Assembly (NCBI RefSeq): GCF_000308755.1
Contig: NZ_BAGF01000017.1
Span: 62,001 to 126,000 of the forward strand
Direction: 5' to 3'
Origin: Nocardia pneumoniae NBRC 100136
GTDB taxonomy: Bacteria; Actinomycetota; Actinomycetes; Mycobacteriales; Mycobacteriaceae
DNA: 64,000 nucleotides
The translations under genes were made by a program, and so were the position numbers. The notes under the pieces were generated by a model. It was not told the DNA's origin, made no database searches, and saw only the letters and a program-made list of their open reading frames with translations. Positions 18,801 through 21,146 of this stretch are shown one piece after another; within the stretch, counting starts at the first letter, position 1; the number at the start of each line of letters is the position of its first letter.

Positions 18801-20147
18801 GCGCTGCCTCCCGAACTACACAGCAACAAGGTCGGCCGGACACCACGGCAAGACAAAAGTCGTCTGCAGGACCGGCCCGATCCTCAGTCGGATGCTCAAC
18901 CCGTCCACGCGCCCGTATGGACCGAGCCGCCCGTAGACAACACACCCCCGAACCCGCGGGCCGACCACCCCGCGCCGGGCGGGCCCGAATACTGGGCGCG
19001 GGTAGACGCCGCCATCGAGGAGTTGCTCGCCATCGACCCCGAGGCCTATTGGTACATCCGGCACTTGCCCCGTCCGAAGCCCGGGCAGCCGTTCGGTCCT
19101 GACTGGGTCAGCAATCGAGGGGAATGGTTCGATGCGCTGTTCTCCGCGGATACCGAGAAGCTGCGCTCTGTGGAACTCACCGACAAGGACCTCCTGGAGC
19201 TTGGCCGGATTATCAAGCGCGCTCCTATCTATGCGACACTCGCTTTGCTTGTCGCGACCGGATTGTCGGTCGATCAGCTGGTGCATCAGGGCAAGGTCGA
19301 CTTGGATTCGCTGCTTTTCAAGCAGCAGAAGACGACCCGTACCGGTGAGAAGATCACCATCTGGAAGTTCCGGACCGTGCCGAAGGGCGAGGCGCAGCTG
19401 CCGAGTACGCCGGATCTCAAGAATCGGCTCACCCGGTTGGCGAATTTCCTGCGCGCCAGCTCGCTCGATGAGCTTCCGCAACTGGTGTCGATTCTGTTCG
19501 GCGATATGCAGTATTTCTCGGGCAGGCCGCTGCTGGACGACGACGACATCAACCAGGCCGACAGCAACCAGGCCGACAGCGACGAGGCCGACAGCAACGA
19601 GGGCGACAGCGACGACGACAGCAACGAGGCCGGCAGCGACCACGACCCGAACGAAAAGAAGGAAAAGGAGACAAAAAGCGACTACGCCCTGATGAAAGAG
19701 GTGCTCACGGACGAGGAGTACGCGTTCTGGGTCGAGCACCTGAAGAACGACCTGTGGTCGGCGCTGCACTTCCCGGGCTGCCGAGCGCTCGAAGCCCAGA
19801 AGCACGACTATCTGCGGGCGCGGTATCTCAGTGCCTTCATCTGGTCGATGATGGCCAATCGGGAGGCCGAGGAATACATGATGGCGGTCGTCGACCGCTA
19901 CCTGCTCAGCACCGTTTTCCGGGAAGCCCCTGAGCTGGTATTGGGCACCGCGAAGGACATCGTCGAGGGCGTCGCCGGCCTTCTTCCCGGGGAATCCGGG
20001 CAGCAGCTGCTGAACATCGCGAACTCTGTCTTCGGCGGCCTCGCCGGTTGGGTGGGAAAGGCGATACGAGGTGCGGCATACCTTGCGGCAGAGTTCACGT
20101 ACCCGGAGCCAGGAAGGAACTCCGCATCGGCGGAGGACGCTCCGTGA
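1..20147 (+). CDS. Giant modular polymorphic-toxin-like protein, 5' partial
   Basis: A single reading frame runs from the left edge to a TGA at 20145. It gives 6,711 residues after the first visible Met (nt 12), and the frame stays open upstream (Glu-Asp-Ala before that Met). The Glu-Asp resembles the first acidic motif of PP2C phosphatases, so the true start is outside the window. Residues below count from nt 12. Domains in order: PP2C (1-268), FHA-like (280-378), ADP-ribosyltransferase-like (440-607), papain-fold toxin 1 (690-817), coiled coil (860-1017), unknown (1040-1300), PP2C (1370-1655), MFS-like (1847-2235), papain-fold 2 (2257-2423) and 3 (2485-2613), prolyl oligopeptidase (2656-3333), HTH block (3407-4347), papain-fold 4 (4364-4517), HTHs (4610-5033), adenosine deaminase (5097-5440), papain-fold 5 (5563-5692), HTHs (5727-6136), sugar-transferase-like (6400-6510). 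Papain-fold and ART domains are typical polymorphic-toxin effectors. A joint role and ESX export are inferred only from the adjoining ESX locus. Confidence 0.85.
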   Translation, partial: EDAMVVVEFTRDGNPVVAAAVFDGVGGAPDGHRAAQEAAAELGAYLEEHWPRARFGPELTREAVLRDALHHVQLKVQALGRRPEYADHEDKPQCTVAVVVTEPDRLTVGWVGDSRVGWVSADGRHAIWLTDDHSSIRMFAKENGLTERQALERNPWLEGYRHAIEYALGREGRIPVGPGEQIEPGEYITTVRVSDDIDAPVIAEDGTITVPRGGFTVTVTDGAVKTMSGPQVLGEAVGRHAGDRGAIAAELVNRADAEGEADDITVVVVPDPVGAEAARTDDMVVMWLGNNRIELTPGRPVTFGRGDIEHEGPFPNPFQDMAPEHVTFGVEPDGRVWLEDLGTPGGTALVPYKLGLVPVEPGQRVYLSGHETVYLGTRFAVMPSIFHPSVAAPLPEHVARGRDLLADLNYGAVAAMLRPDLPFDPGLTEIARLQGFAELPTVKDPTGVDAVVAAGGREFFRGVTDPTQVEEFESGRYFAGKPVEGITSGNGIYVSNREATALDYAKGKPDGVIRMALRPGARVIHARDLGLEQKAVLDALRNERSRLEAQPQTSEVEAELALVQARLDVLSDLGRFAAVRGYDAYMTLGGIQKDRSDYWVVLNRSALVVQGQGMPHPLAEASHRGFDGGQGAMDTDMRTAASWSDLYRIAGQRIRHAVIRLGFGRGSAASTSEVPDAAVPRPAVSDPRRVPRTCGPMGLRFGRDKLGLLVEAPRLTWKVRARGMSGVEIAQATGGNWQGFRLVSQMAALAGKGHTVFGAANFAGDRGGHLFVVYKDPDTGLVRVYEAIGDEESDVAFADWKPPVGAVGFAGIVFGEGKRPVDPVDSATGPRIDPGVSIPEWVGARSDADPSNAEPRPPTAEDSAVAVLLNAVDLERLASVREGVAAERDAAEAERDTARAELDAAVADGDAAAVARLEVSSAEDEARYQRLRDMVGWLDELRAVLDHPGTIVTPDRLRLLVHHFHAVAEWLAALVSADHATRLITQVPDSIQEVERRAVEAVERYRTADDRVRALADALRPAQPGSGPGSRAVVPAAPAEPEQYTRIIEDAVAHFPEIFDEPRNPAQLRQNLGPGTPFDVIEALRTLSCQRNGVNPPDRSRDSLHELLKHVFRVFRTDPASLGSYRDVRNLLIAPNETEPRWVTNPESHIRALADILANRRGPKVAIADTPLSGPSDFTLENVDQWIGISGAINFVRYYRAGAKGHNFRVYIHAHPDEAPALMRDIVHQIVDQPDRFPGVESAKISGPVEWMNDSIVIYVNELEDAVRIIPWLRRHREQKIREQNPDPFLWSVPAWTYQVMEGVAIGADPVADPGSADPTRRPSHNQLRSWPIFDALPSEPDDTDEAAFIDRALQGLFDRGVDPEHPWLPVGSPRWRDHYEVDLISAAGVTDRGGQPDRSHSVNQDFFAITSADIGGEQWTLGVVDDGVSATRHSAEAAEVAADAAAAVLRQEEARVRAGGTPDATNTAKMAAAAANRAVRALVSEKYPDANIPPACTMVLALVTPTQILTVVVGDSVAYWIPRDGGPAIPLAEDDWYLAKLAKQRGTTVADLKRSGVKTPSTFTRYLGNGLEGWEPEPEVHNNLTGGGIVALFSGGAVKIHSEDESSADTVEQKIADIVRQKLEESSGSLLGASRAVVRHTIEAGEHRNVTVVLIDRPRSEPDTAAVGDGSAADIEPGSARGHGLWTDAQPSDAEVESGDAPANRGSEHRPFAQDMSRNAHAFRPARANADGLGAAVANPFGGFGRRVPQVVVDGAITHGTGADGRESGAFGGRGAMRRSPQPDTEGPTQEHRQHKIQGPPSTNTPEDPDEPAVPDTPGTDPSLAADRSAPSSKSGFLQWIRNKTKPKNKELARLYTGSTISTIGGVGLASYVPLLVDQMGSSQLTGITTSATQLAALLAQFPAGHIADRYENRRTIRIASAAGLAASGIAGGWILAGLPGALEAVIGSAVVVAVTDTIGGTATTVYGRELATTEEQKKAAITLSLLERQASGTVGRFVVPMLGRVSSALPFFANAASFAVNLRMLGKLPPVTPEPSARARLLDGARAMWQDPYLRGNVGLLFPWGVGAMASGVHFANIVNTEDYSATTAGLLMSASSTGVLLAALSPKRLVDRINLKWMHPVTMATWAALMAEYATTTNPWIIWPTSAAVGSAVMLNNKKYFEYQAEVVPQEAIGGALSAGAIVHSAGGILGGALGGYVVSTVGGPAAGWTNASIFAAAALASTALSYFTRGRKNDPGPAGDGSTAHTDPDTPTLEPAVIKNCAIQLARVYRALAFSHDSSPEPDDTDPQWDSRKNWKPVEAALGTQLRPIEYDGDPRFTATAKAVRAEGNGIDMAVVVVDDGKNAHPYTFVNIEGEVLVFDTLIDDPDNDDGPDNDIPHVRNYDGDENAENKWEPKYHNVKKVFAAYYSNNNGTPTPVHRPLPKYRHIRHPHKIQGPPADQESLGRPDHHEPTLFHPRPITGPPSDKAGGVAEQVVSAPHGRPRHGNDCVPVAFGALELVAGVGLVDWSVLGEVGLDGVSGGRIAQALGGHRPAGFADRDAVVQELVGRGVNAAAVLFEVYDDTGMGHAVLLVHKGDGRVVVREGDREREFQDWCGPRPVPTGVWAVVAEYRRIVAGLGEEGLAPLPVGRMFGREPESAAEGGEQPEPPVADTEGHDDPYLWLEEIHGERQMAWVRAHNERTVAEFASDPEFAALQQRIFEMLENQDSVAHPDRYGDWFYDFRRDAEHPQGIWRRTKVEDYRNGAPAWEILLDLDALAEAEDKKWVWTLAKVLHDGQRRVLISLSDGGGDRHIVREFDIQEKRFIAPEEGGFELPEAMWNQFEWIDENTLHVATEFGPDSVTRSGYPRIIKRWRRGTPLDEAETLLEGDVGDVSVRVGDNPRALSARSSRSLPAGTKPHQVRRHTDFYNHEIYVVHSDGSKQLLDVPSDAEVTWHKNHVLVELKSPWAVGGQEYPSGSLLAADFDAFLAGDRDFEVLFTPDDHTVLHDYGWTENHLLLTLLSDVQTKIEVLTPTADGWTHRSLGNIPKMATTEVTGLDPLAADDDFLLSTSGFTTPPSILAGTVDGEVTLVEQQPAHFDTTDITSELFFATSEDGTEVLYFVTRKRGVTGPTIQYGYGGFGISLTPVYSGEIGIAWLELGGIYVRAITRGGAEKGPKWHTDVVKGNRYKVSQDFAAIAQDLVARGITTHAQLGGNGASNGGLLMGTMLTRYPEYYGSLAAIKPLQDMLRYHLLGSGASWTSEYGDPDNPDEAPYIISPYHEIDSDREYPPILLLTSTGDHRTNPGHARKMAARLEELGHEVWFYESPVGGHDNGADNRQKAFEIALLYTYYRRTLMGDPGRHPDPSEPQPRPPGEPTASGLISRPGGGVAPQEPSENGSATTTSGELAAARPTAGVAGMSGWKADSSVSLDQLRDGFEARVAERMAVVGNPKVAAELVAEVFRRAEARIGELGEVEDVARWVISLTDDVLSDQAKFVRHVRFRRAVEGAAQGAVRDVLVRASDRDFRNAVAALPDRRRRVLRLLFGGDRRGPGDGSGVSIEAAAAVMGVDADAVRKLVPVVLRELAVKLDADLGGDQADDDPDGFAASGEALAELLAGGGVVLAKSEGTLAPAVAVLRAARDERLDELCLLVEQLSPLRRDTFVRWFLGHSVSEIAETQNVTREAVGLRLRTLVPHLAERLSGGPRVDKAGRVRQADGLRRRPGRSGVLPDSGVVVDRTVPQSVPAVADSGPDASIVPVERDRAVDERDVADERDRAVDERDVADERDRAVDERDVADERDRAVDERDVADERDRAVDERDVADERDRVAGERDVADEHAADERDRAGDELAVATEPEHADETARERPRGDWNVVSVRRMRRRQLIRCIGGLDAADRELATLLFVRRLSVAVVAAEANRAEGDVAENRGRLAAKLVKLRGKDDTATLLMVEAAWDRRRELVQPHLSKLTAAQREYFDLFFVEGNTLAAIAETKGRGTTTVGRRLHSIAQVLAEELPSELWEHYARPGALRHVTLEDVAREAGVSEATVKRVLADRGGAGADTARRIRAVADRLGWRMGRSGVVAGDGVVVDGVAPLLIPTVHDGGPADYHRRGEELQAVRAAHPDDVARCIPNLRAADQETATLLFRRNLTVSEVADMLGRSQGAIRVQQHRIALDLAVLLSGGVLLTDRAAVALIEKLQTLHPKVLEPYLPGLTDTQREHFELFFVEGHTVPEIAKMRERTQPAVHTLLYQTAHTLAAELDPDLVERHADTDVLEWVRAAQEGDAEAFEALRQRYRHRVFSSVLSAVGDRELAERITDVAFDRARSGRRIRRLAEGRAVGAWFVTIAGRVVREYAKAGRMMAHADREATGVGATKPAGAESDVPEHVRKCLVQTVRATWAIGYDHATIPDEKADTWAELVDSLHADFAKIPIPASSTPNADPLAHIFAAVEDPDNDIDTAVIVIDDGEVAHGLTVTTVDGTTLIFDTNIPQPRTTTPDEQRSKRYTPRVRTREQWKQSFPEISDVFVLNFTKDAKGRLRPSPQPDTDGPTREHRQHKIQGPPSTNTPEEPDEPAVPDTPGTDPSPDDIARRARPRPVVGSESRAPAPTEPEIGETLQPSDVADTQLRAVTPHVDLAEFRNALCTTLAAGVEPRSPHQQLDEATPQQISDALRTLTSAQRDLLRELQSGQTVAAVAQALRWDAKEVTKLANDAARRLLAAIEEAERSRFDVLTRALVEAPLHELVDEVNRLGSQQRRIVIGMLVQRRQPAEMAEALGLDEDTIELLVRGAVRRMAKRIAAKHGASIAPVPATPHSPDTADLAGEGFRSGQRLEDAERTAAAFGRIDGATELLVDVLCRLQEGFPLRPARENPGAGLPLPHRLTNAQLDVLRLLAEDMTYREIAEALEISEGQVKARKAAIAREFRTGDRTEIVDSARRWGIIGATGSSIRSTAEPQSVVRGPVTAYGKNETRPDVAPDHATQRVESAPTEPTAPARRPTAQGTLSRREAQVLDLTAQGLSNQAIGQRLGISPHTVEDHRRRARHKLSTHGEDATTAATSQAQPPREPDNRGDSPQAVMDGTVPPPVPAVGDSGSDAPVVADERDRVADLGDPAVVPLKEAPKIMPHEHIEGTVAPEVSWEIARRNGIELSHNGVRIDSVEAWAAMHRFTDFPSFLQMWRLVTGVLRTAEDFQQIVVEYAAAVKAHGVVYAEIDFSPIGRALDGVHYDEMFEGIYAGIVSAEAQHGVIIRMTPSLVWGVTAEQAEECVRWAGGYRHRYVVGLSIGGNEILSRETLTRYDRAFTIAREEYGLGIVPHLGEVGDSTAIAAALLRWKPARIRHGVSLKVPGRRLTPMDEAIVEALVEKEIVLDLALTSNLLTGAVKNLDDHPLPWFLDAGVRCTISTDDPALMGTDPTKEYALAARLGLSPAAAYWNGVHGALCDEDTRQRLIAVGEQAFRNHAGPSQDSRTAAHGAAERIELTGPIHAEEPRQPKPANGQDSEIAAPRANSPKGSMPDHPTAFGLAVPEATGENAAPETNQQSRAASPDGRESPSTPTDPSTRGPLVTPADLPTTANMLSVPPPVRAGYGNDCVPRALHQLTEVQGADLVDWSRLGEPGPEGVSGQGVVDALRGRRPVGFADRDAVARELIARGVGATAVVFEEYEGRGMGHAVVLIHRGDGRVVVVDGDEESTHVWGRQRPEVTGVWAAVAYGGELVEVEGSAGFDPLPLEKMFGHRDRDPIGRLPDPDPAVVARLREGFGAQVRARVARTVSDPRVAAAVVEDVLALAARRMAASGGSGDVGTLLGRAFGEVMIDRRRASAARFEQGDTATTSRSPRAAVPRSGAESEAEPSGGVSEARFSQSVVAEAAGVHRFRVSEILRGIFHHAVAAGTVLRVLDESDRLGYLIPNRRAAAGERVGFESFRRRLTALAGDVGAPEAVAVLVAADRAALERAVDLVGRDVRILLLTRCGVAMSPAEAAAVLNVDEDMIADRERAAVHRLAEKVVAPDPADIGPDAPSVIVAAHRAGVLRTAIDELPDGNEKQCLQLRFLQGMSRAQVAYEWGGATARKVTEAERRAVGRLIWQLPDELRARYLPARAPVTMLELADIAGVSRAVAYQVIRRERGERVPTVSVATVRHVWKVIDHFDFRLPGRARAPRAAASGPTDGMTGTARPAHDGERPEARTAGRKQGARPPEAIDPLEPNPTETPDDAVAEIDTAQLGRPRATARSNGRPHPGSGHLGELRVDLDRPPGRIDEFHFHGWVPRASRGILGFHHGWERDGCALPPELHSNKVGRTPRQDKSRLQDRPDPQSDAQPVHAPVWTEPPVDNTPPNPRADHPAPGGPEYWARVDAAIEELLAIDPEAYWYIRHLPRPKPGQPFGPDWVSNRGEWFDALFSADTEKLRSVELTDKDLLELGRIIKRAPIYATLALLVATGLSVDQLVHQGKVDLDSLLFKQQKTTRTGEKITIWKFRTVPKGEAQLPSTPDLKNRLTRLANFLRASSLDELPQLVSILFGDMQYFSGRPLLDDDDINQADSNQADSDEADSNEGDSDDDSNEAGSDHDPNEKKEKETKSDYALMKEVLTDEEYAFWVEHLKNDLWSALHFPGCRALEAQKHDYLRARYLSAFIWSMMANREAEEYMMAVVDRYLLSTVFREAPELVLGTAKDIVEGVAGLLPGESGQQLLNIANSVFGGLAGWVGKAIRGAAYLAAEFTYPEPGRNSASAEDAP
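849..1145 (+). other. Domain: FHA-like phosphothreonine-binding module
   Basis: About 100 residues directly after PP2C-1 contain GRPVTFGRG, then PEHVTFGVEPDGRVWLEDLGTP, then a terminal strand ending in YLGTRFAV. This matches the FHA layout of a Gly-Arg core, a Ser/His-like segment and a late Asn/Gly turn, although the canonical NG/SRxH residues are degenerate. FHA next to PP2C is a familiar signalling pair. Confidence 0.5.
1335..1830 (+). other. Domain: ADP-ribosyltransferase-like toxin fold
   Basis: Motifs in order are FFRGV, a GNGIYVSN...ALDYA segment, RPGARVI, RGYDAYMT and a final YWVVLNRSAL. This order (Arg strand, Gly-x-Tyr-x-Ser segment, GYDA turn, late strand) is that of phage-type and polymorphic-toxin ADP-ribosyltransferases. 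No family-level search was possible, and the catalytic Glu cannot be assigned with certainty. Confidence 0.5.
2079..2460 (+). other. Domain: papain-fold (glutamine-deamidase-like) toxin 1
   Basis: A Cys-Gly-Pro motif (Cys691) opens the domain. A GGHLFVVYKD segment follows with His766, then an acidic YEAIGDEE stretch. Cys, His and Asp/Glu in this order with this spacing match the papain-fold toxins annotated as toxin glutamine deamidase in actinobacterial polymorphic toxins. Confidence 0.65.
2590..3060 (+). other. Segment: Ala/Glu/Arg-rich coiled coil
   Basis: Residues of about 860 to 1017 are strongly helical, with ERDAAEAERD-type heptads and a following QRLRDMVGWLDELR helix. It probably forms a spacer or oligomerisation rod between the first effector cassette and the unknown domain after it. 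Confidence 0.55.
3130..3900 (+). other. Domain of unknown function, faintly HopA1-like
   Basis: This covers residues of about 1040-1300. It has a helical first half and an alpha/beta second half containing NFRVYIHAHPDEAP, a KISGPVEWMNDSIVIYV segment and a helix IIPWLRRHREQ. The layout vaguely recalls HopA1-type effector domains, with a strand, a helix, an 'Asp-Ser-x-Val-x-Tyr' strand and a helix. I do not recognise it firmly. Confidence 0.3.
4120..4975 (+). other. Domain: PP2C-like phosphatase 2
   Basis: A complete PP2C pattern is visible: SVNQDFF (first Asp), TLGVVDDGVSA (second Asp and Gly), CTMVLAL followed by VVVGDSVAYW, a RYLGNGLEG turn, LFSGGAVK, and a terminal HRNVTVVLI. The usual final Asp-Asn/Asp-Asp pair is His-Arg-Asn here, and the Asp-Gly usual at the LFSGGAVK site is Gly-Gly. 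The metal site may therefore be altered relative to canonical enzymes. Confidence 0.7.
5343..5475 (+). repeat. 133-bp in-frame direct repeat, copy A
   Basis: This encodes a Pro/Gln-rich linker containing HKIQGPPSTNTPE. It is nearly identical to 13575-13707, with about ten differences counted by eye. The offset of 8,232 bp is an exact multiple of three. It lies just upstream of the permease-like segment. Confidence 0.9.
5550..6715 (+). other. Domain: MFS-like permease inside the giant protein
   Basis: Residues 1847-2235 contain about ten to twelve hydrophobic helices. The MFS motif between helices 2 and 3 reads GHIADRYENRR, matching the G-x-x-x-D-R-x-x-R-R signature. The sequence resembles the enterobactin-exporter or tetracycline-type MFS families. 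A full permease in the middle of a putative secreted protein is topologically unexpected. Confidence 0.75.
6780..7280 (+). other. Domain: papain-fold toxin-like 2
   Basis: The domain opens with NCAIQLARVYRAL (Cys2262). It continues to a VVVVDDG...AHPYTF strand carrying a His and then VLVFDT carrying an Asp, and ends with KVFAAYY. Cys-His-Asp order and the FDT strand are shared with domain 4. It is followed by another HKIQGPP linker. Confidence 0.6.
7465..7850 (+). other. Domain: papain-fold toxin-like 3
   Basis: GNDCVPVAF carries Cys2489, GMGHAVLLVH carries His2568, and a following VVREGD supplies the acid. It is a close paralogue of domain 5 (16700-17085), sharing the FADRDAV and TGVWA segments and ending in the same PLP...MFG tail. 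Confidence 0.7.
7978..10010 (+). other. Domain: prolyl oligopeptidase (S9A)
   Basis: It starts with DPYLWLEE, typical of S9 enzymes, and spans about 680 residues including a beta-propeller half. The catalytic triad is visible: Ser3198 in GNGASNGG, Asp3279 in TGDHRTNPGHARK and His3311 in GGHDNGA. The nucleophile elbow has Ala where Ser/Gly is usual (GGSNGG). Enzymes of this family cleave short peptides after proline. Whether it acts on the Pro-rich linkers here is speculation. Confidence 0.85.
10230..13050 (+). other. Block of helix-turn-helix modules (sigma-70/LacI-like), first set
   Basis: Residues 3407-4347 carry repeated LPDRRRRVLRLLFGG and LTxxQREyFeLFFVEG-type sigma region-4-like HTHs; two such units (11840-12010 and 12570-12750) are clear paralogues. 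A LacI-type HTH (TLEDVAREAGVSEATVKRVL) lies near 12046-12180. A region-2-like ECF sigma segment (AAQEGDAEAFEAL...AWFVTIA) covers about 12770-13050. Promoter-recognition function is not demonstrated. These may be degenerate cassettes. Confidence 0.6.
11229..11462 (+). repeat. 39-bp tandem repeat (13-residue ERDRAVDERDVAD unit)
   Basis: Six head-to-tail 39-bp units start at 11229, 11268, 11307, 11346, 11385 and 11424. The first five are identical by eye and the sixth varies. They encode a charged helical rod in the giant protein. A single echo of the unit occurs near 15247. Confidence 0.95.
13100..13560 (+). other. Domain: papain-fold toxin-like 4
   Basis: The domain starts at VRKCLVQTVRATW (Cys4371). 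A VIVIDDGEVAHGLTV strand carries the His and TLIFDTNI the Asp. It closely follows the layout of domain 2 and is followed directly by linker repeat copy B. Confidence 0.6.
13575..13707 (+). repeat. 133-bp in-frame direct repeat, copy B
   Basis: Partner of 5343-5475, again encoding the HKIQGPPSTNTPE linker. Here it follows papain-fold domain 4 directly, as the shorter HKIQGPP linker follows domain 2. Copy A instead follows PP2C-2. Confidence 0.9.
13840..15110 (+). other. HTH modules, second set (sigma-4-like and two LuxR-type)
   Basis: A sigma region-4-like unit (TSAQRDLLRELQSGQTVAAV) near 13978 is followed by another near 14200. Two LuxR/GerE-type HTHs follow: LTNAQLDVLRLLAEDMTYRE near 14595 and LSRREAQVLDLTAQGLSNQA near 14961. 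The second is close to the LuxR consensus. Confidence 0.65.
15300..16330 (+). other. Domain: adenosine-deaminase family
   Basis: All main ADA motifs are present in order. The metal His-x-His is His5106/His5108 (PHEHIEG). The HLGE segment has His5295 and catalytic Glu5298. RIRHG has His5319, and TSNLLTGAV precedes STDDP with Asp5384/Asp5385. Length (about 340 residues) matches a whole enzyme. HLGE replaces the usual HAGE and RIRHG the usual RIGHG. It probably retains nucleoside-deaminase chemistry, which would be notable in a toxin-like protein. Confidence 0.85.
16700..17085 (+). other. Domain: papain-fold toxin-like 5
   Basis: GNDCVPRALHQL carries Cys5570, GMGHAVVLIH carries His5649, and VVVVDGDEE supplies the acid. 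It is a close paralogue of domain 3. Here the PLP...MFG tail runs straight into the REGF-type helical/HTH module without an insert. Confidence 0.7.
17190..18420 (+). other. HTH modules, third set (two LacI-like HTHs)
   Basis: A VARLREGFGAQVRARVA helical segment is paralogous to 10246 onward. A LacI-like HTH lies near 17527-17680 (SQSVVAEAAGVHRFRVSEIL) and a second near 18253-18410 (MLELADIAGVSRAVAYQVIR). Sigma-4-like helices lie between them. Confidence 0.55.
19210..19540 (+). other. Fragment: bacterial sugar-transferase-like (WcaJ/PglC family)
   Basis: The C-terminal part of the giant protein has LFKQQKTTRTGEKITIWKFR followed by LANFLRASSLDELPQLVSIL, FGDMQYFSG and RPLL. This is the conserved core of polyprenyl-phosphate hexose-1-phosphate transferases (usually KFRSM...LRxxSLDELPQLxNVLxGDMSxVGPRPLL). 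A hydrophobic stretch (YATLALLVATGLSV) lies just before it. The usual end of the family is replaced by an acidic repeat. Confidence 0.7.
19550..19670 (+). repeat. Asp/Ser/Asn-rich acidic repeat
   Basis: Degenerate 15-bp units encode NQADS/DEADS/NEGDS-type pentapeptides and end in a Lys/Glu-rich run. The stretch links the sugar-transferase-like core to a helical C-terminus. Confidence 0.8.
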
Positions 20148-20167
20148 TCCGACCGGCGTCGCACCAG

Positions 20168-20345
20168 CGCTGACCGCTCCGGCTCCGGAGGCACGCGGTG
20201 GTGCACCGCTGTCCCGGCCACCATCTGTGCGTATGTTCGGTCATCGTGATCGCGACCCGCGCCCGGACAGCGCACCGCGACGACGGGAAGCTTCTGGAGC
20301 CGAGATCGATCCGGCGCAAGTCAGGCGACCGCGAGCCGATGGCTA
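20168..20345 (+). pseudogene. Vestigial module of the giant protein downstream of its stop
   Basis: Between the giant gene and the convergent espG, 20233-20259 matches the MFGHRDRDP-coding stretch near 17142 with one mismatch in 27 bp by eye. Positions 20299-20337 match 18591-18629 with about three mismatches in 39 bp. The matches are in a different frame from the giant gene and no longer coding in context, so this looks like a recombination scar. The rest of the 213-bp gap shows nothing else. Confidence 0.65.
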
Positions 20346-20360
20346 GGCCCGGTTTCGCGA

Positions 20361-21146
20361 CTACCTTCGCTCATCCTTGATGACACGGATCACGGTGGCT
20401 ATCTCTGCGTTGATCATGGCGGTGAAGCGTTTGGCGTCCGCTGGTTCGGCGACCGGCGGGAGGTCTGCCCCGATCACATATCTGCCGTCGTCAGGTAGGT
20501 CCCGCCATTCGAGCCAGCGGCTCACCCGTCCACGCGGGCCGTACACCGAGATGCCCTGGCAGACGCCGATAGCCCCAAGCGTAGTCGGCACTGCGCTCTG
20601 AAACCATTCGGCAGCCTGCTGGTTGGTGTCTTCGAAGGAGTCCCACAGCTCCGACGCGCCGTAGCTGTGGTCCATCTCGCTGTCTTCCTTCGGCATGGGC
20701 AAGGTGACGCGGCCGCGCTTGCCCGCCCCGACATCCGGCAGTTCGGCCACCACGACGGAGGCCAGCGACAGTGGATCGCATTCGGTCACCGTGAAACCGC
20801 CGCTGTGCTCGACGGTTCTGCCCGGCAGCTGGGTCAACAGATAGCCGCGATCTTTCCGGCGGACCGCGAGCTTTCGAATGCTGCCCTTCGGGTTTTGCGA
20901 ATCCTGACCGTCGATGCCTCGCACAATCAGGCTGAGGTCCGGTTCGACCACGTCAGCGCATATCTGGTCGAAGGCGGGGTCGCCGGTGAACCGCCATTGC
21001 TCTCGGATCCGGTGCAATTCGCGCTGGTAGTCCTCCTCATAGGGAATATCGGTGACCGTCGCGAACGGCCGAGGCAACGAGTCGGCCCGGGCCCGAGACC
21101 ACAGGGCGTCGAACTCGAGATCGGTGAATCGCCAGGTGCGGTTCAT
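20361..21146 (-). CDS. espG: EspG family ESX chaperone, copy 1
   Basis: This 261-residue protein begins WRFTDLEFDALWSRARADSLPRPF, typical of EspG (PF14011). EspG proteins are cytosolic chaperones that bind the helical tip of PE/PPE-type substrates and deliver them to their own ESX system. Its ATG overlaps the stop of the upstream substrate gene by ATGA, so the two are translationally coupled. That coupling suggests it serves the 634-residue WXG protein specifically. Central strands (LSLIVRGID, LAVRRKDRGYLLTQLPG) and a C-terminal helix match the family. A second, diverged EspG is encoded at 26950-27741. Confidence 0.85.
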   Translation of the reverse strand: MNRTWRFTDLEFDALWSRARADSLPRPFATVTDIPYEEDYQRELHRIREQWRFTGDPAFDQICADVVEPDLSLIVRGIDGQDSQNPKGSIRKLAVRRKDRGYLLTQLPGRTVEHSGGFTVTECDPLSLASVVVAELPDVGAGKRGRVTLPMPKEDSEMDHSYGASELWDSFEDTNQQAAEWFQSAVPTTLGAIGVCQGISVYGPRGRVSRWLEWRDLPDDGRYVIGADLPPVAEPADAKRFTAMINAEIATVIRVIKDERR

